A stretch of 64,000 bases of DNA from Eubacterium sp. (GCA_017446095.1 JAFSRN010000008.1:62001-126000), one strand, 5' to 3'. Shown: positions 38,912-50,100, numbered from the stretch's first letter. The notes: generated from the sequence alone by a model not told the origin. Translations and numbers: made by a program.

Positions 38912-41900
38912 TTATCGTCCGACTGTTACTGTGATGCTCTTTGTTACTGTGGTGTTATCCGAATTTGTGATTGTGCAGGTAATCGTTTCCGTATTAGATG
39001 TACGCGCGATACCCTTACCTCTTGAGGTGAGGTTTACAAAACCTTCGTCGCTGACAGTCATATATGTGCTGTCTGAAATCGACCATTCAACACTCTTCGG
39101 CTCGCTTGCGTCTGAAGGTGAAACGATGTAGCCGAGCTGGATTCCGTTAAAGTCGGTGTAGCGCAGTGCGTAACCGGTCTGTGTGATAGAATCGCCCTCA
39201 ACCGCAACGCCGTCCGCCGTGAAGGTGAAGTCGGTGATGTTAACAACGTGGTCTGTAAGTGTGATTGTGTATGTCTTTTCAACCTCGTCGTCGTAATCGG
39301 TAACAGCCGTAAACTTAACGGTGAGCGTTGCCTGCGTAGCAGTCTTGTTAACCGTAAGTGTGTCGCCGTTCTTGGTGACTGTTGCGCCCGTTACGTTTTG
39401 TGCAACGATGTTGTGCGACTTAATCATTGCGCCGCTGTTCATGGTGCATACAATGCTTGCGGTGCCTGTAGGTGCCTCGTAAGAAGCGCCGTCTTCAATT
39501 GCAGTGCCGTTAACTGTGATAGTCGGCTCTGCCGCAACAAACTCGTGACCTTCAAGAAGGTTCATAGCCTCTGTGAGGTTTGCGCAGGCGTCGTCAATCT
39601 CGCTCTGCGAAGCATATGCGTCTTCGTAAACCTCAAGGGCTTCCTCATAGGTTTCCTTAAACGCGATACCGTACTCGTAAGCGTAATCCTTGTAGTTGAT
39701 TGACTCTGCTGCGAGCAGCGCGCCCTGAAGTGCCGAGGTGTCCCACGTGGTGTGGGCTGTGATTGTGTCTGTAAAGCCGCCGTCGAGCGCTGTAACAGTG
39801 ATAGTACACTCGCCCTGATTTACAAAGGTTACAAGACCGTTGTTGTTGACTGTTGCAACACTGTCGTCGCTTGAGGTGTAAACGCAATCTGTTACGAAAT
39901 AATTGGTCTGTGTTGTGTTTGAAATGCCGAGGTCGTTCGCCGTGAGCTTAACGCTCTTTGTGTCGCCGACCGAGCCGAATACAACGTCGTTGGGGAACTC
40001 TGCCTTTGTAACGGGGTACCTTACAAACGAAACGTGGATTGTATCCGTAACAACCGTGCCTTCGTAGCCCGTAACCGTTACCGTGATGTCTGCCGCTCTT
40101 GCACCTGCTGTGTTGGTAACAAGACCGGTTTCATCAACAAGTACTGTTGATTTATTTGATGACCACTCGATTTCGCGGTAGAGCGCATCCTCAGGGCCGA
40201 TAATTGCATTAAGCTGAATCTTTGCGCTTGCAAGCACGTTTGCAGTTTTGCGTACATAGCCGTCGTTCGGGATGGTAACACCGTCCTGACCTTCTTCAAC
40301 CGCAATAACTACTTCGTTTGGCGCGATGTATCTTACAAGTGCGTCGTAAGCAGCGTTAAGTGTTTCGAGATACGAGTTAACCTCTGCCTGAGTAGCCGAG
40401 CCTGCGTTTACAACCTGCTGGCACTCTGCAACTGCAGCGCCGAGTGCGCCAAGGCTCTCCTCTGTATATTCCATCTCTTTAGCGTTGTCAATAAGCGCCT
40501 GGTACTCGGTAACCTTTTCAGCCAGCGGCTGGAAGTTTGTAAGTACCTCAACAGCAATATCCTTTGAGTAGCCGCCGTCAACCGTCTTTGCGGTGATTGT
40601 GCAGGTGCCCTTATCAACAAAGTGGATTGTGCCGTTGTTAACCGTTGCAACGTTTGCGTCAGAAGTGAACCACTCGATATCCGTGATATCAGCAGTACCG
40701 CTTGACGAGGTTGTGCTTGCCGTAACCGTAACGTCGCTGTCCGTAGCGTACTTCGTAAACGAGGTAGCCGAAACGTTGATGCCCGAAACAGTCTTATCCG
40801 CCATAACAACGTTGATTGTGCGTGTGTATGTTCTGTTGTAATCGTCAACTGCCGTAACTCTTACTTTAGCCCAGCCGCCCTTGCTCTTTTCTGTCGGCTT
40901 GAGTTTAAGCCTTGCGCTTGTAGCCTCAAAGCTCATATTGCTTGAGCTTACCAACGACCAAGTGAGCGTTTTGTAGAACGCGCTGCTCGGCGAAACTGCC
41001 GCGTCAAGGTATACGTAGTTGTTGTAGTTATAATCAGCGTAGCCGTTTGAAATGTTAAGTGAAAGAGCGTCCTTATCCGGAACTGTACCGCTGTTAACCT
41101 GCGCTTCACTGCCTATCAACGGCTTCTTCCAGCCCTGATATGCAATGTTGATTTTCTGTACCTGGATGTACATATTGTTTGCAAGCGCCTCGCCCGCAGC
41201 GTTAAGCGCGTCTGCGTAGGAATCAATCTCGTCCTGCGACAGGCTGAAGTCCGTAAGTGCGTCAACAGCGTCGTCGTAAGCACGCTTGAACGCCTGACCA
41301 ACCTCATAGGCATAATCGGTGTAGTCAACGTCCTTGTAGCGCTCGATTGCCGCTGCAAGCTCGCTTCTGTCACCCTCGGTAGAAACGATACATTCTGCCG
41401 AAACGCCGCCGTCGTAAGAGATAACTCTTACCTTGGTTGAGCCTGCGCCGACGAAGGTAACAAGACCGTTCTGGTCGATTGTTGCAATTTCCTCGTTATC
41501 ACTTTCCCAATAGTAATCCTGGATAGAAGCCTTACCGATGTGAGCTGCCGTTGTGCCGACAGGCTGTACTGTGCAGGCGAGCTGATGTGTGTCGCCCGTG
41601 TTGCCGTAGATGTTATTCTCCGACAGTTCCATACCCGTTACCGGGAAGTATGCAAACGATACCCAAACGTAGTCTGTAAACGACCTGCCGAAGTGATCTT
41701 CAACCGTACAGGTAATCTTACCGTAGCAGGACTTGTTTGCAGTAGGTGAAGCCTTGCCCTCGTTATCAACCGAAATATCGGAGGTAGAGGATTCCCATGT
41801 AACCGTCTGGTAGGAGGCGTTGTTCGGGTAAAGCCTTACGTTGAGGTCAAGAACAGCGTTCTTGTAGCTTATACCCTCCGAAAGTACGCTGAGGTCGAAC

Positions 41901-44900
41901 TGATAGAAGTCCGAAGTAGCCTCGCCGTCGAGATAAAGCTCTACGCCCTGAAGGTCTGTATACTTCTTAAGTCCGTTATACGCAGCCTCAAGGGTGGTGT
42001 ACATTGCGTCAACTTCCTTCTGCGAGTAGCCGGTGCCCTTTGCAACCATAGCCTGTGCAGCGTCCATTGCGCCTGTGTAAACATCCCATGTGTCCGGGAA
42101 GTACGAGGTGCGGTTGAGGTTGAGGTCGGTGTACTGCTGAATAAGATTGCGCAGTCCGTCGTAGTTAGTAACAACGTTTACGTTGCAGGTAGCCTTATAG
42201 CCGCCGTCGTAAGAAGTTGCGGTAATCTGGCAGTCGCCGCCGCAGATGAAGGTAACAACGCCGTTCTGGTCAACCGTTGCGATTTCGGGGTCGCTTGTTT
42301 CCCAGTAAACCTTGGTGCAGGACGCGCCGCCCACGCCGAGTGTACCCTTAGGTGTGACCGTTGCGCTGATGGTCTGCGTTTCGCCAACCTTGCCGCCTGT
42401 GATTGTGGTCGGGTCAAGTTCAATGCCCGTTGCCTTTGTTTTTGCAAATGAAACGTATGCGGTGTCCGTGATAACTCTGCCGCTGTAATCCTCCATTGTG
42501 CAGGTGATTATAGCCGAGCCGGGGTCGTTTGCAGTAGGACGGCAAACGCCGCTTCTGTCAACCGCGATTGAAGAGTTGGACGATGACCAATGAATATCGG
42601 AATACATCGCGCCCTTCGGATTTGTTTTGTATGTAAGCTTGTAGCTTGCCTTTGTGTAGTTGGTCGTTGAGCCAACTTCAACCGTAACGTGGTCGTTGAT
42701 GTCCTCACCCTTTTCGCCGGTGATTTCAACCTCGTTAACGCCTACGAAGCCGCCGAGCTTGAAGAATGCGGAAAGCAGGTTCTTCCTCGTGGTGTCAACG
42801 TTATCCTGCGAAGCCATTTCCTCATCGTAGTATACAGAATACGCAAGGTCGAGCTTCTTCATATAATCCTGATAAAGCTTTTTGTTTTCCTTGGTTCTGA
42901 TGATAACCGTGTCCTCGCACAGTTCAATAACCTGCTTGAGTCCTGATTTATCGGGGCGAACCTTAACGGTTGCAGTGCCCGTGATACCGCCGTCCGCCGC
43001 TACGCAGTAGAGCGTTGCAGTACCTACGTCGTTACCTGTAACAAGACCGTCGCGGTTGTCGTTTGTCTGTGTTTTAACCGAGAATACGCTCTCGTCAGAC
43101 GAATACCAGTTACACTTGTAGCACGCGTAGCCGGTGGAAGTCCAGCTGCCGTCAAAGTTCACTGTATGTGTAACCTCTTCCGTGCTGCCGTTTGTAACGA
43201 TAACAGGGTTCTGGTCAACTGTGTTTGACGTTACGTAATTCTTTGTAACGCAAACGGTGATAACGTTCGACTTAATCTTGCCGTCGTTTGAAACAGCGTA
43301 GATGTTAAACGTATCCGCAACCTCGTGCCCCGCGTTTTGCGTAACGGAAATCGTGTGCGTGTCGTCGCTTACGCTCTTGCTGTAGTAGCCGTTATCAACA
43401 ACCCATGTTAAGTTCTGGTTTGTTGCGCTTGCAGGCGTAACGGTTGCAGCAAGCTTTGCGCCGTTGCCGTTATACGCTTCGGCAACGTTTTTATGAATGG
43501 TTACGTACTGGTAATCAACGCCGTTGATTGTAACGGTGTTGTTCCTGTTAATATCGCCGTTTGAGGTGCCGCCTGTTACGGAAATCTGAATACCCTCAAC
43601 CGGTATACCCGTGCGTACCTCTTTTTCGGCAATATAGCTTGAAATCTCGTAGAAATTGCCGTTTGACAGCTCGTAGCCGGTGTACGCCTTCATTGCAATC
43701 GTACAGTAGCCGCCGCTTAACGTGGTGTAGTGACCGAGGCGGTCAATCTGACCGATGCCGTTATCAACAGGCTCGTCGCCTGCCCAGCTGTACTCGGGGT
43801 TGCCGTCTTCGTCCTCACCGGTCTTGATACCCCATAGAACGTACAGGTTTTCTGCATTTGCAACACGGCTCGGGTAGAGCGTGTAACTGTAGTTCGCGCT
43901 CTGGTCAATTTCAACCGTATCCTGACCGACAATATCGACATGCGAAATAAAACGTCCCGTTTTACCTGTTACGGTTACGGTAACCGTCCTGCTTACGCCC
44001 GACTTTGTGGTAGCCGTAATCTCCGTAGTAGCGGACGACAGCTGACCGAGCGAGCCGTTGGCGTCAAGACCTTTGATAACGCCCGTTTCGGGGTCAACGC
44101 TTGCAACCTCGGGTTTTGAGGAAGTCCATACCATACCTGTGAGGTCGCCTGCCTCGGGCTGAACGTCAATAATGCTGAGCTGGATTTCGCTGCCCTCGCG
44201 CACGGTTGTAACGCCGTCGATGTTAAAGCTTGTTACGGGCTGCGCCTCAACAACGTTAAATGTGATTGAGTCGTTGTAAACCATCTGCAGGATGATATTA
44301 GCAATAATCTCTACTGCAGTTGCGGTGAGCTGTACCGGGTCGGCAGCGTCGCCTGCGATGTCCTTGATAGCAAACGCCGCGTCAAGAATACCTGCAAGTA
44401 CGGTACGGTTGATATCAAGGCTCATATACTTAATCATCGCGTCCGCAACCTCGCTCGTGTCGAGCGTGCCGGTGTTATCAAGCGCGTAAACGTAGTTAAC
44501 GAGCTTGAGTATAGCCTCAATTACCTCCTCCGAGTCGGGGGAAACAAGGATTGTAACCGTACCCGTGTTCTTGAAAGATACAAGACCGCTGTCCGTAACA
44601 GTAGCAATAACCTTGCCCTGCGTGAAGATTGAGGAGGATTTTACCGAATATACAACGCCGAACTTAAGGCGCTGCGGTGTGGTAATTGCGTTAAGCTGAA
44701 CCTCGCCGCCCTTTGGCTGCGTGGTGTTAATCTGCGATTTATTTGTAATATGTGTTCCGTTGGGGAGGAAGTTTGAAAGCGGGTCGTCGTTCTTGATAAC
44801 CGTAACGTCGATATGATCCTCTGCAAGCAGAGTACCGTCAGACGCAAACATCTGGCAGTAAATCGGCGTGTTAACCTTGTCAAGATACTCGCGCAGGGAG

Positions 44901-45463
44901 TCAATAAGCTGTCCCTTGTACGATTCAACGTAGTCTGACAGACGCGAATCGGAACCGAGCGCCGTAACCATAAGGTCAACAATAGCCTCGGTATCCATTG
45001 AGTCAAGGTCAATGTAGTCGTTAAAGAACGCCTTTTCAAACACGGTACCCATAACGGAACCGATAAGCGGAATCGGCTTAACCTCATTGTCAATCCACGA
45101 CTGAACAACGGCACCCTTTGAGGAGTCGAAAGCCTTTACCTTACCTGTCTGATCGGTATCAACAAGCACCGGGTTTTCGCTGTACCACTTAAAGGTGGCA
45201 TTGTCGGGTGCTGTGCAGTCGATAAGCTTATATGTGTACTGCACGGTTTCGCCCTCGGGTATGTACTCGATATGCTTTTCCTTGGTGTCCTCGTTGTCAT
45301 AAGTCGGAACCATCGTGTTTGAATCCTTGTAAAAGATTTCGAGTTCGTACGCCTGTATAACGCCGTCCTCCGCAAATGCAGACACAGCAGGAACAATGCC
45401 GCTGACTGCCAGCAGCAGAGTGAGCATTATACTCAGCGCTTTCTTGGTGAATTTGAGTTGCAT
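38912..45463 (-). CDS. Giant secreted Ig-like (BIG_2) and FIVAR repeat protein
   Basis: The 2183-residue protein has a signal peptide (about 1-31, ending SAFAED). It is built almost wholly from BIG_2-type Ig-like domains, recognised by recurring VTFVGAGSTKVRVISYDGG, WESSNSSI/ATVDQNGVVTF units. These alternate with FIVAR-type helical segments, such as EVDAMYTTLEAAYNGLK and EVNSYLETLNAAYDALV. At least four BIG_2-FIVAR modules repeat at about 280 residues in the C-terminal two thirds. No LPxTG motif, membrane tail or S-layer domain is seen; the end is an Ig-like strand. ATG 45463 follows GGGAGGG. It likely forms a surface stalk or adhesin. Confidence 0.9.
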   Translation of the reverse strand: MQLKFTKKALSIMLTLLLAVSGIVPAVSAFAEDGVIQAYELEIFYKDSNTMVPTYDNEDTKEKHIEYIPEGETVQYTYKLIDCTAPDNATFKWYSENPVLVDTDQTGKVKAFDSSKGAVVQSWIDNEVKPIPLIGSVMGTVFEKAFFNDYIDLDSMDTEAIVDLMVTALGSDSRLSDYVESYKGQLIDSLREYLDKVNTPIYCQMFASDGTLLAEDHIDVTVIKNDDPLSNFLPNGTHITNKSQINTTQPKGGEVQLNAITTPQRLKFGVVYSVKSSSIFTQGKVIATVTDSGLVSFKNTGTVTILVSPDSEEVIEAILKLVNYVYALDNTGTLDTSEVADAMIKYMSLDINRTVLAGILDAAFAIKDIAGDAADPVQLTATAVEIIANIILQMVYNDSITFNVVEAQPVTSFNIDGVTTVREGSEIQLSIIDVQPEAGDLTGMVWTSSKPEVASVDPETGVIKGLDANGSLGQLSSATTEITATTKSGVSRTVTVTVTGKTGRFISHVDIVGQDTVEIDQSANYSYTLYPSRVANAENLYVLWGIKTGEDEDGNPEYSWAGDEPVDNGIGQIDRLGHYTTLSGGYCTIAMKAYTGYELSNGNFYEISSYIAEKEVRTGIPVEGIQISVTGGTSNGDINRNNTVTINGVDYQYVTIHKNVAEAYNGNGAKLAATVTPASATNQNLTWVVDNGYYSKSVSDDTHTISVTQNAGHEVADTFNIYAVSNDGKIKSNVITVCVTKNYVTSNTVDQNPVIVTNGSTEEVTHTVNFDGSWTSTGYACYKCNWYSSDESVFSVKTQTNDNRDGLVTGNDVGTATLYCVAADGGITGTATVKVRPDKSGLKQVIELCEDTVIIRTKENKKLYQDYMKKLDLAYSVYYDEEMASQDNVDTTRKNLLSAFFKLGGFVGVNEVEITGEKGEDINDHVTVEVGSTTNYTKASYKLTYKTNPKGAMYSDIHWSSSNSSIAVDRSGVCRPTANDPGSAIITCTMEDYSGRVITDTAYVSFAKTKATGIELDPTTITGGKVGETQTISATVTPKGTLGVGGASCTKVYWETSDPEIATVDQNGVVTFICGGDCQITATSYDGGYKATCNVNVVTNYDGLRNLIQQYTDLNLNRTSYFPDTWDVYTGAMDAAQAMVAKGTGYSQKEVDAMYTTLEAAYNGLKKYTDLQGVELYLDGEATSDFYQFDLSVLSEGISYKNAVLDLNVRLYPNNASYQTVTWESSTSDISVDNEGKASPTANKSCYGKITCTVEDHFGRSFTDYVWVSFAYFPVTGMELSENNIYGNTGDTHQLACTVQPVGTTAAHIGKASIQDYYWESDNEEIATIDQNGLVTFVGAGSTKVRVISYDGGVSAECIVSTEGDRSELAAAIERYKDVDYTDYAYEVGQAFKRAYDDAVDALTDFSLSQDEIDSYADALNAAGEALANNMYIQVQKINIAYQGWKKPLIGSEAQVNSGTVPDKDALSLNISNGYADYNYNNYVYLDAAVSPSSAFYKTLTWSLVSSSNMSFEATSARLKLKPTEKSKGGWAKVRVTAVDDYNRTYTRTINVVMADKTVSGINVSATSFTKYATDSDVTVTASTTSSSGTADITDIEWFTSDANVATVNNGTIHFVDKGTCTITAKTVDGGYSKDIAVEVLTNFQPLAEKVTEYQALIDNAKEMEYTEESLGALGAAVAECQQVVNAGSATQAEVNSYLETLNAAYDALVRYIAPNEVVIAVEEGQDGVTIPNDGYVRKTANVLASAKIQLNAIIGPEDALYREIEWSSNKSTVLVDETGLVTNTAGARAADITVTVTGYEGTVVTDTIHVSFVRYPVTKAEFPNDVVFGSVGDTKSVKLTANDLGISNTTQTNYFVTDCVYTSSDDSVATVNNNGLVTFVNQGECTITVTALDGGFTDTITAHTTWDTSALQGALLAAESINYKDYAYEYGIAFKETYEEALEVYEDAYASQSEIDDACANLTEAMNLLEGHEFVAAEPTITVNGTAIEDGASYEAPTGTASIVCTMNSGAMIKSHNIVAQNVTGATVTKNGDTLTVNKTATQATLTVKFTAVTDYDDEVEKTYTITLTDHVVNITDFTFTADGVAVEGDSITQTGYALRYTDFNGIQLGYIVSPSDASEPKSVEWSISDSTYMTVSDEGFVNLTSRGKGIARTSNTETITCTITNSDNTTVTKSITVTVGR

Positions 45464-45545
45464 AATAATCCCTCCCACAGGATATATTAAAGAAAATTGC
45501 TTAATATTTATTAAAATTATTAATAAATAAAATTTTACCTATAAT

Positions 45546-45574
45546 ATTATATAACTTTTTTTCGCAACGGTCAA
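45546..45574 (-). promoter_or_regulatory. Promoter of the giant Ig-like protein operon
   Basis: On the minus strand TTGACC and TATAAT are 17 nt apart. A leader of about 75 nt, very AT-rich, precedes the ATG. Confidence 0.8.
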
Positions 45575-45700
45575 GAACCTGCTTTTTCAAAATGTTACAA
45601 AATTTTTAACAGGCAATTGGTAATTGTTCACAAAAATTTAATAATTTTTGTACACATTAGCGGTTTTGTAAGGCGGTTTTTCTGCCCATATATAGTAACA

Positions 45701-45739
45701 AATCGCAAGATGCGGCCTCGCGTGTCACATCTTGCGATT
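45701..45739 (-). terminator. Hairpin after the PAS gene
   Basis: AATCGCAAGATG and CATCTTGCGATT form a perfect 12-bp stem with a 15-nt loop. The minus-strand tail TGTTACTATAT is only modestly U-rich, so termination strength is uncertain. Confidence 0.6.
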
Positions 45740-45756
45740 GATGAATTTTTATACAA

Positions 45757-46881
45757 TTACAGGTCCAGTGTCTCGAACTTACTCTTTGCGTGCTCGGTGA
45801 TATCGCGCAGGATTCCTATGCTCGCTTTCTGCCCGTTTTCACCTTCCACAATTCTGCGGCGGTCGCGCACAATCATATGCTTGCCGCTTTTTGTGCGCAG
45901 CGTGTATGTAGCCTTTGCGGTTGATTTGCCTTCGGACGAAACCACAAGTGCATGCTCTGCAACAGGCACCTCTTTTGCGACCATAAGCCGCGTTAAATCG
46001 CCGCCGAAATCCTCAAAAAACTCCTTGCGCGAATAGCCGATAAGCTTGATGAAATCGCTTGAAACCACATCTAAAATAAACGGTGCGTCAAGGCTTGCGG
46101 TGAACAGCGGACCCGGCAGATTTTTAAAGATTTTTATCATTAAATCGCGCTCTTCGTCGGCGTCCTCCTCCGCCATTTTAACGTTGTTAATGTCGGAGAA
46201 AATGCCGTGAAAAATCGGGCATCCGTCGTCGTCATAACGGTGAATCGCAGCGCCGAATTTGCACCAGCGAATCTCATCCTTTGCGATTTTAACCCTGATT
46301 TCCATATCAATCGGTTTTTGTGTTGCCATTGCGGCGCCGACCGCCTGGAAAACCGCGCTTTTGTCGCCCTTATAGATAAGCTCGTCAAGCTTGTATCTGC
46401 GCTTTGAGTACACAATATTTTTGGTCGTGCCGAACATCTCGCAGCACGCCTTGTTAAGGTACAGCGCCTCAAATTCCATATTGCTTGTAACCTTGAAAAG
46501 GCACACGCCGGCGTACACAAGGTCAACAAGTTCTTTCATAATATCGGCTTTGTTTTTGAGTTCCACGCTCTGCTTTTGCGAGCGCGAAACGTCGGCAAGC
46601 GTGAGCCTGCACCGCGTGGTGCCCTCAACATTATTGCCTGTGCAGTGAACGTACACCGCCTCGCCGTCTTTGTTAAGTATTGTAAAATCCAGGTAGACAT
46701 ACTGGGAATCCTTTTTGCAGATTGTGCGCCGCACGGTTTCCCTGTCCTGCGGATGAATAATGTCGTTAAGGAATAATTTGCCCTGCTTTATCTTTGACGG
46801 GTGAACGCCTGTGAAGTCGGAAAAATGACTGTCTGACGAAACAACTTTGAGGTTATCCGCCTTGTCAACCTCACAGGACAT
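45757..46881 (-). CDS. Multi-PAS domain protein without an output domain
   Basis: The protein of at least 374 residues has three PAS-like sensor domains: about 1-95 (FSDFTGVHPSKIKQG), 110-235 (VYAGVCLFKVTSNMEFEALY, with HRYDDDGCPIFHGIFSDI) and 245-365 (FILDVVSSDFIKLIGYS, ending GILRDITEHAKSK). No kinase, cyclase or DNA-binding part follows. It may act by binding a partner, or be a degraded sensor. The ATG at 46881 has no clear ribosome site. In-frame codons continue upstream (SIGDYGELAFEVEF), and an AAAGGGGG ribosome site is placed 7 nt before an ATC codon at 46918-46920, so translation may begin there on a rare codon. Confidence 0.8.
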   Translation of the reverse strand: MSCEVDKADNLKVVSSDSHFSDFTGVHPSKIKQGKLFLNDIIHPQDRETVRRTICKKDSQYVYLDFTILNKDGEAVYVHCTGNNVEGTTRCRLTLADVSRSQKQSVELKNKADIMKELVDLVYAGVCLFKVTSNMEFEALYLNKACCEMFGTTKNIVYSKRRYKLDELIYKGDKSAVFQAVGAAMATQKPIDMEIRVKIAKDEIRWCKFGAAIHRYDDDGCPIFHGIFSDINNVKMAEEDADEERDLMIKIFKNLPGPLFTASLDAPFILDVVSSDFIKLIGYSRKEFFEDFGGDLTRLMVAKEVPVAEHALVVSSEGKSTAKATYTLRTKSGKHMIVRDRRRIVEGENGQKASIGILRDITEHAKSKFETLDL

Positions 46882-47037
46882 AAACTCTACTTCAAAGGCA
46901 AGTTCGCCATAGTCGCCGATACTCTCGCCCCCTTTGATATTTATTTAACAATATAATTATACCACATTAATATGCCCTTGTCATCACCATAATTACGGAT
47001 TTAATATTTTTTTAACTATTTGTATGCGCCTTGCGCA

Positions 47038-47110
47038 GTGGATAGTGAACAGTGGACAGCGGACAGTTGTAAGTTACTCGCTGCGCTCGCGCAGCGAGTA
47101 ACTTACAACT
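47038..47110. repeat. Heptanucleotide array followed by a perfect 46-nt palindrome
   Basis: GTGGATA, GTGAACA, GTGGACA and GCGGACA are tandem 7-mers. They lead into a perfect 21-bp inverted repeat (47065-47085 with 47090-47110) around CTCG. The stem includes GTTACTCGCTGCGC, also found in the core of the elements at 30158 and related to those at 50928 and 55330. It lies just upstream of the purL promoter. Confidence 0.8.
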
Positions 47111-47126
47111 AAACGCCAAATAATTG

Positions 47127-47155
47127 TTGTAATAATTATAAATATATGTTATCAT
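47127..47155 (+). promoter_or_regulatory. Promoter of purL
   Basis: TTGTAA and TATCAT are 17 nt apart, with a TGT extension. No riboswitch is apparent in the roughly 25-nt leader. Confidence 0.65.
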
Positions 47156-47186
47156 ATTCAAAAATAAATTGGGCACAGGTGATGGT

Positions 47187-50100
47187 ATGGTTTACAGAGT
47201 TTTTGCAGAAAAGAAAAAAGGCTTTGACGTTGAGGCGGCGGGTATACTTGCCGACCTCCGTAATAATGTTGGTATAACAGCGCTTGAGGACTTGCGCATT
47301 ATCAACCGCTACGATGCCGAAGGGCTGAATAAGGACGAATTTAACGCTGCGGTTAAGCAGGTATTTTCCGAAGCTAATCAGGACGAGGTTTGCTACGAGC
47401 CCGAGCTTGACGGCTGGAAGTACTTTGCAACAGAGTATCTGCCCGGTCAGTACGACCAGCGTGCAGACAGCGCGGCGCAGTGTATTCAGCTGCTCACCGC
47501 AGGCGAGCGTCCGCAGGTTGCAAGCGCAAAAATCATTGCGTTCAAAGGCGATGTAACCGATGACGAAATTGCAAAAATCAAGTCGTACATCATCAACCCT
47601 GTTGAGTCGCGCGAGGCTTCAATGGATATGCCTGACTCGCTCAACATCAAGGCTGACCGCCCTGACGATATAATCAGAATTGACGGTTTCATCGCTAAAA
47701 CCGATGACGAAATTGCCGCATACCACGCAGAAATGGGCTTTGCTATGAGCGTTGCCGACCTGTGCTGGGTACGCGACTACTTTAAAAACGACGAGGGCAG
47801 AGAGCCTTCGCTTACCGAACTCAAGGTTATTGACACCTACTGGAGCGACCATTGCCGCCACACCACCTTTGCAACCCAGCTTGACGAAATCAAAATTGAC
47901 GAGGGCAGATATTCCGCTGCTATCGAGCAGGCGCTCAAGGAGTACTTTGAGGTGCGCGAAGAGCTGTACAAGGGCAAGGACAAAATCGTTTGCCTTATGG
48001 ATATGGCGTGCATCGGCACAAAGGCGCTTAAAAAGTGGGGCTGCGTTGACGACCTTGACGAGAGTGAGGAAATCAACGCCTGCTCAATCAACGCCGATGT
48101 TGAAATCGACGGCAAGGTTGAACCGTGGCTTATCCAGTTTAAGAACGAAACCCACAACCACCCGACGGAAATTGAGCCGTTCGGTGGCGCGGCAACCTGC
48201 CTCGGCGGCGCAATCCGCGACCCGCTGTCGGGCAGAGCATACGTTTACCAGGCTATGCGCGTGACCGGCTCGGGCGATCCGACCACCCCGTTTGAAAAAA
48301 CGCTGCCTGCAAAGCTTCCGCAGAGCAAAATCACTGTCGGCGCGGCGCAGGGCTACTCCTCCTACGGCAACCAGATTGGTCTTGCCACAGGTCAGGTTGT
48401 TGAGCTTTACGACGAGGGCTACGTTGCAAAGCGTATGGAAATCGGCGCGGTTATCGGCGCGTCACCGAAGAAAAATGTTATCCGCGAGGTACCCGAGGAG
48501 GGCGACGTAATCGTGCTGCTCGGCGGACGTACGGGACGCGACGGCTGCGGCGGCGCAACGGGTTCCTCCAAGGCGCACAACTCACAATCTATTGAAACCT
48601 GCGGCGCGGAAGTGCAAAAGGGTAATCCCCCGACAGAGCGCAAGATTCAGCGCCTTTTCCGCAAAACAGAGGTTGCGCAGATGATTAAGCGCTGCAACGA
48701 CTTCGGCGCAGGCGGCGTGAGTGTTGCAATCGGCGAGCTTGCGGACGGACTGACAATAAACCTTGACAAGGTACCGAAGAAGTACGACGGTCTTGACGGC
48801 ACAGAGCTTGCAATTTCCGAATCGCAGGAACGTATGGCTGTTGTGATTGACAAGAGCGATGTGGACAAGTTCAACGCCCTTGCAAACGAAGAAAATCTTG
48901 AGGCTACCGTTGTTGCAGAGGTTACCTCTAAAAACAGGCTTGAGATGTACTGGCGCGGCGACAAAATCGTTGACCTGTCGCGCGACTTCCTCAACACAAA
49001 CGGCGTTGTTCAGCACGCAAAGGCTGAAATCACTGCCGCTGACGATACAAGCTACAGGGACAGCGTACCTGCCGCACTTGCAGGTATGACCAACGCGAAC
49101 GCGCTCAAGGCAAATCTTGAACGCCTTGAAGTTTGCTCGCAAAAGGGCTTGGTTGAGCGCTTTGACTCATCAATTGGTGCGTCAACCGTGCTGATGCCTT
49201 ACGCAGGCAAATACCAACTTACACCCGAGGACGCAATGGTTGCAAAGGTGCCGCTTGAACAGGGCGAAACCGACACCGCAACCGCAATGTCCTACGGCTT
49301 TATACCAAAGCTATCACGCTGGTCGCCGTTCCACAGCGCTGCGTTTGCGGTTACTGAATCGCTTGCAAAGCTCGCCGCTGTAGGCTGCGACCCGTCAAAA
49401 GCAAGACTTACATTCCAGGAATACTTTGAGCGCCTTGGCGACAACCCGACGCGCTGGGGCAAGCCCACTGCCGCACTGCTCGGCGCGCTCACGGCGCAGC
49501 TTGGCTACAAAACACCGTCAATCGGCGGCAAGGACAGTATGAGCGGCTCGTTCAACGAGCTTGACGTTCCGCCTACGCTTGTATCTTTCGCAGTAGGTAT
49601 GACACAGGCGTCAAAGACTGTTTCCGCACAGTTCAAGCGAATCGGCTCAACCGTAAAACTGCTTGAACTCCCAGTTGATGAAGCAAGCGGACTGCCCGAT
49701 TACGACAAAGCAATGGCGCTTATGATGAGCGTTTTTGAGGGCGTGAGAAGCGGCAAAATCCTTGCGGCAAGCGTGGTTAAAGAGGGCGGCGCTGCTGCCT
49801 GCATATGCAAAATGGCGTTCGGCAACAAGCACGGATTTACCTTTGTGCAGGGACTTGACGCGACTACTCTGTTTGCGCCCAAGCAGGGCTCATTTGTTGT
49901 TGAACTTGCCGACGGCGCAGACTTTGACGGCATAACCCTCGGCACAACCAACGACAACGCTGTGTTTATCATCGACGGCGCTGTTCACACCTGCGACGAC
50001 CTTATTGACACCTGGTGCGGCAAGCTTGAAAAGGTGTTCCCCACCGATTCTGGCAAGACGGCTAAAATGCCTGCGGACGTGCCGCTTTACAAAGAGCGCT

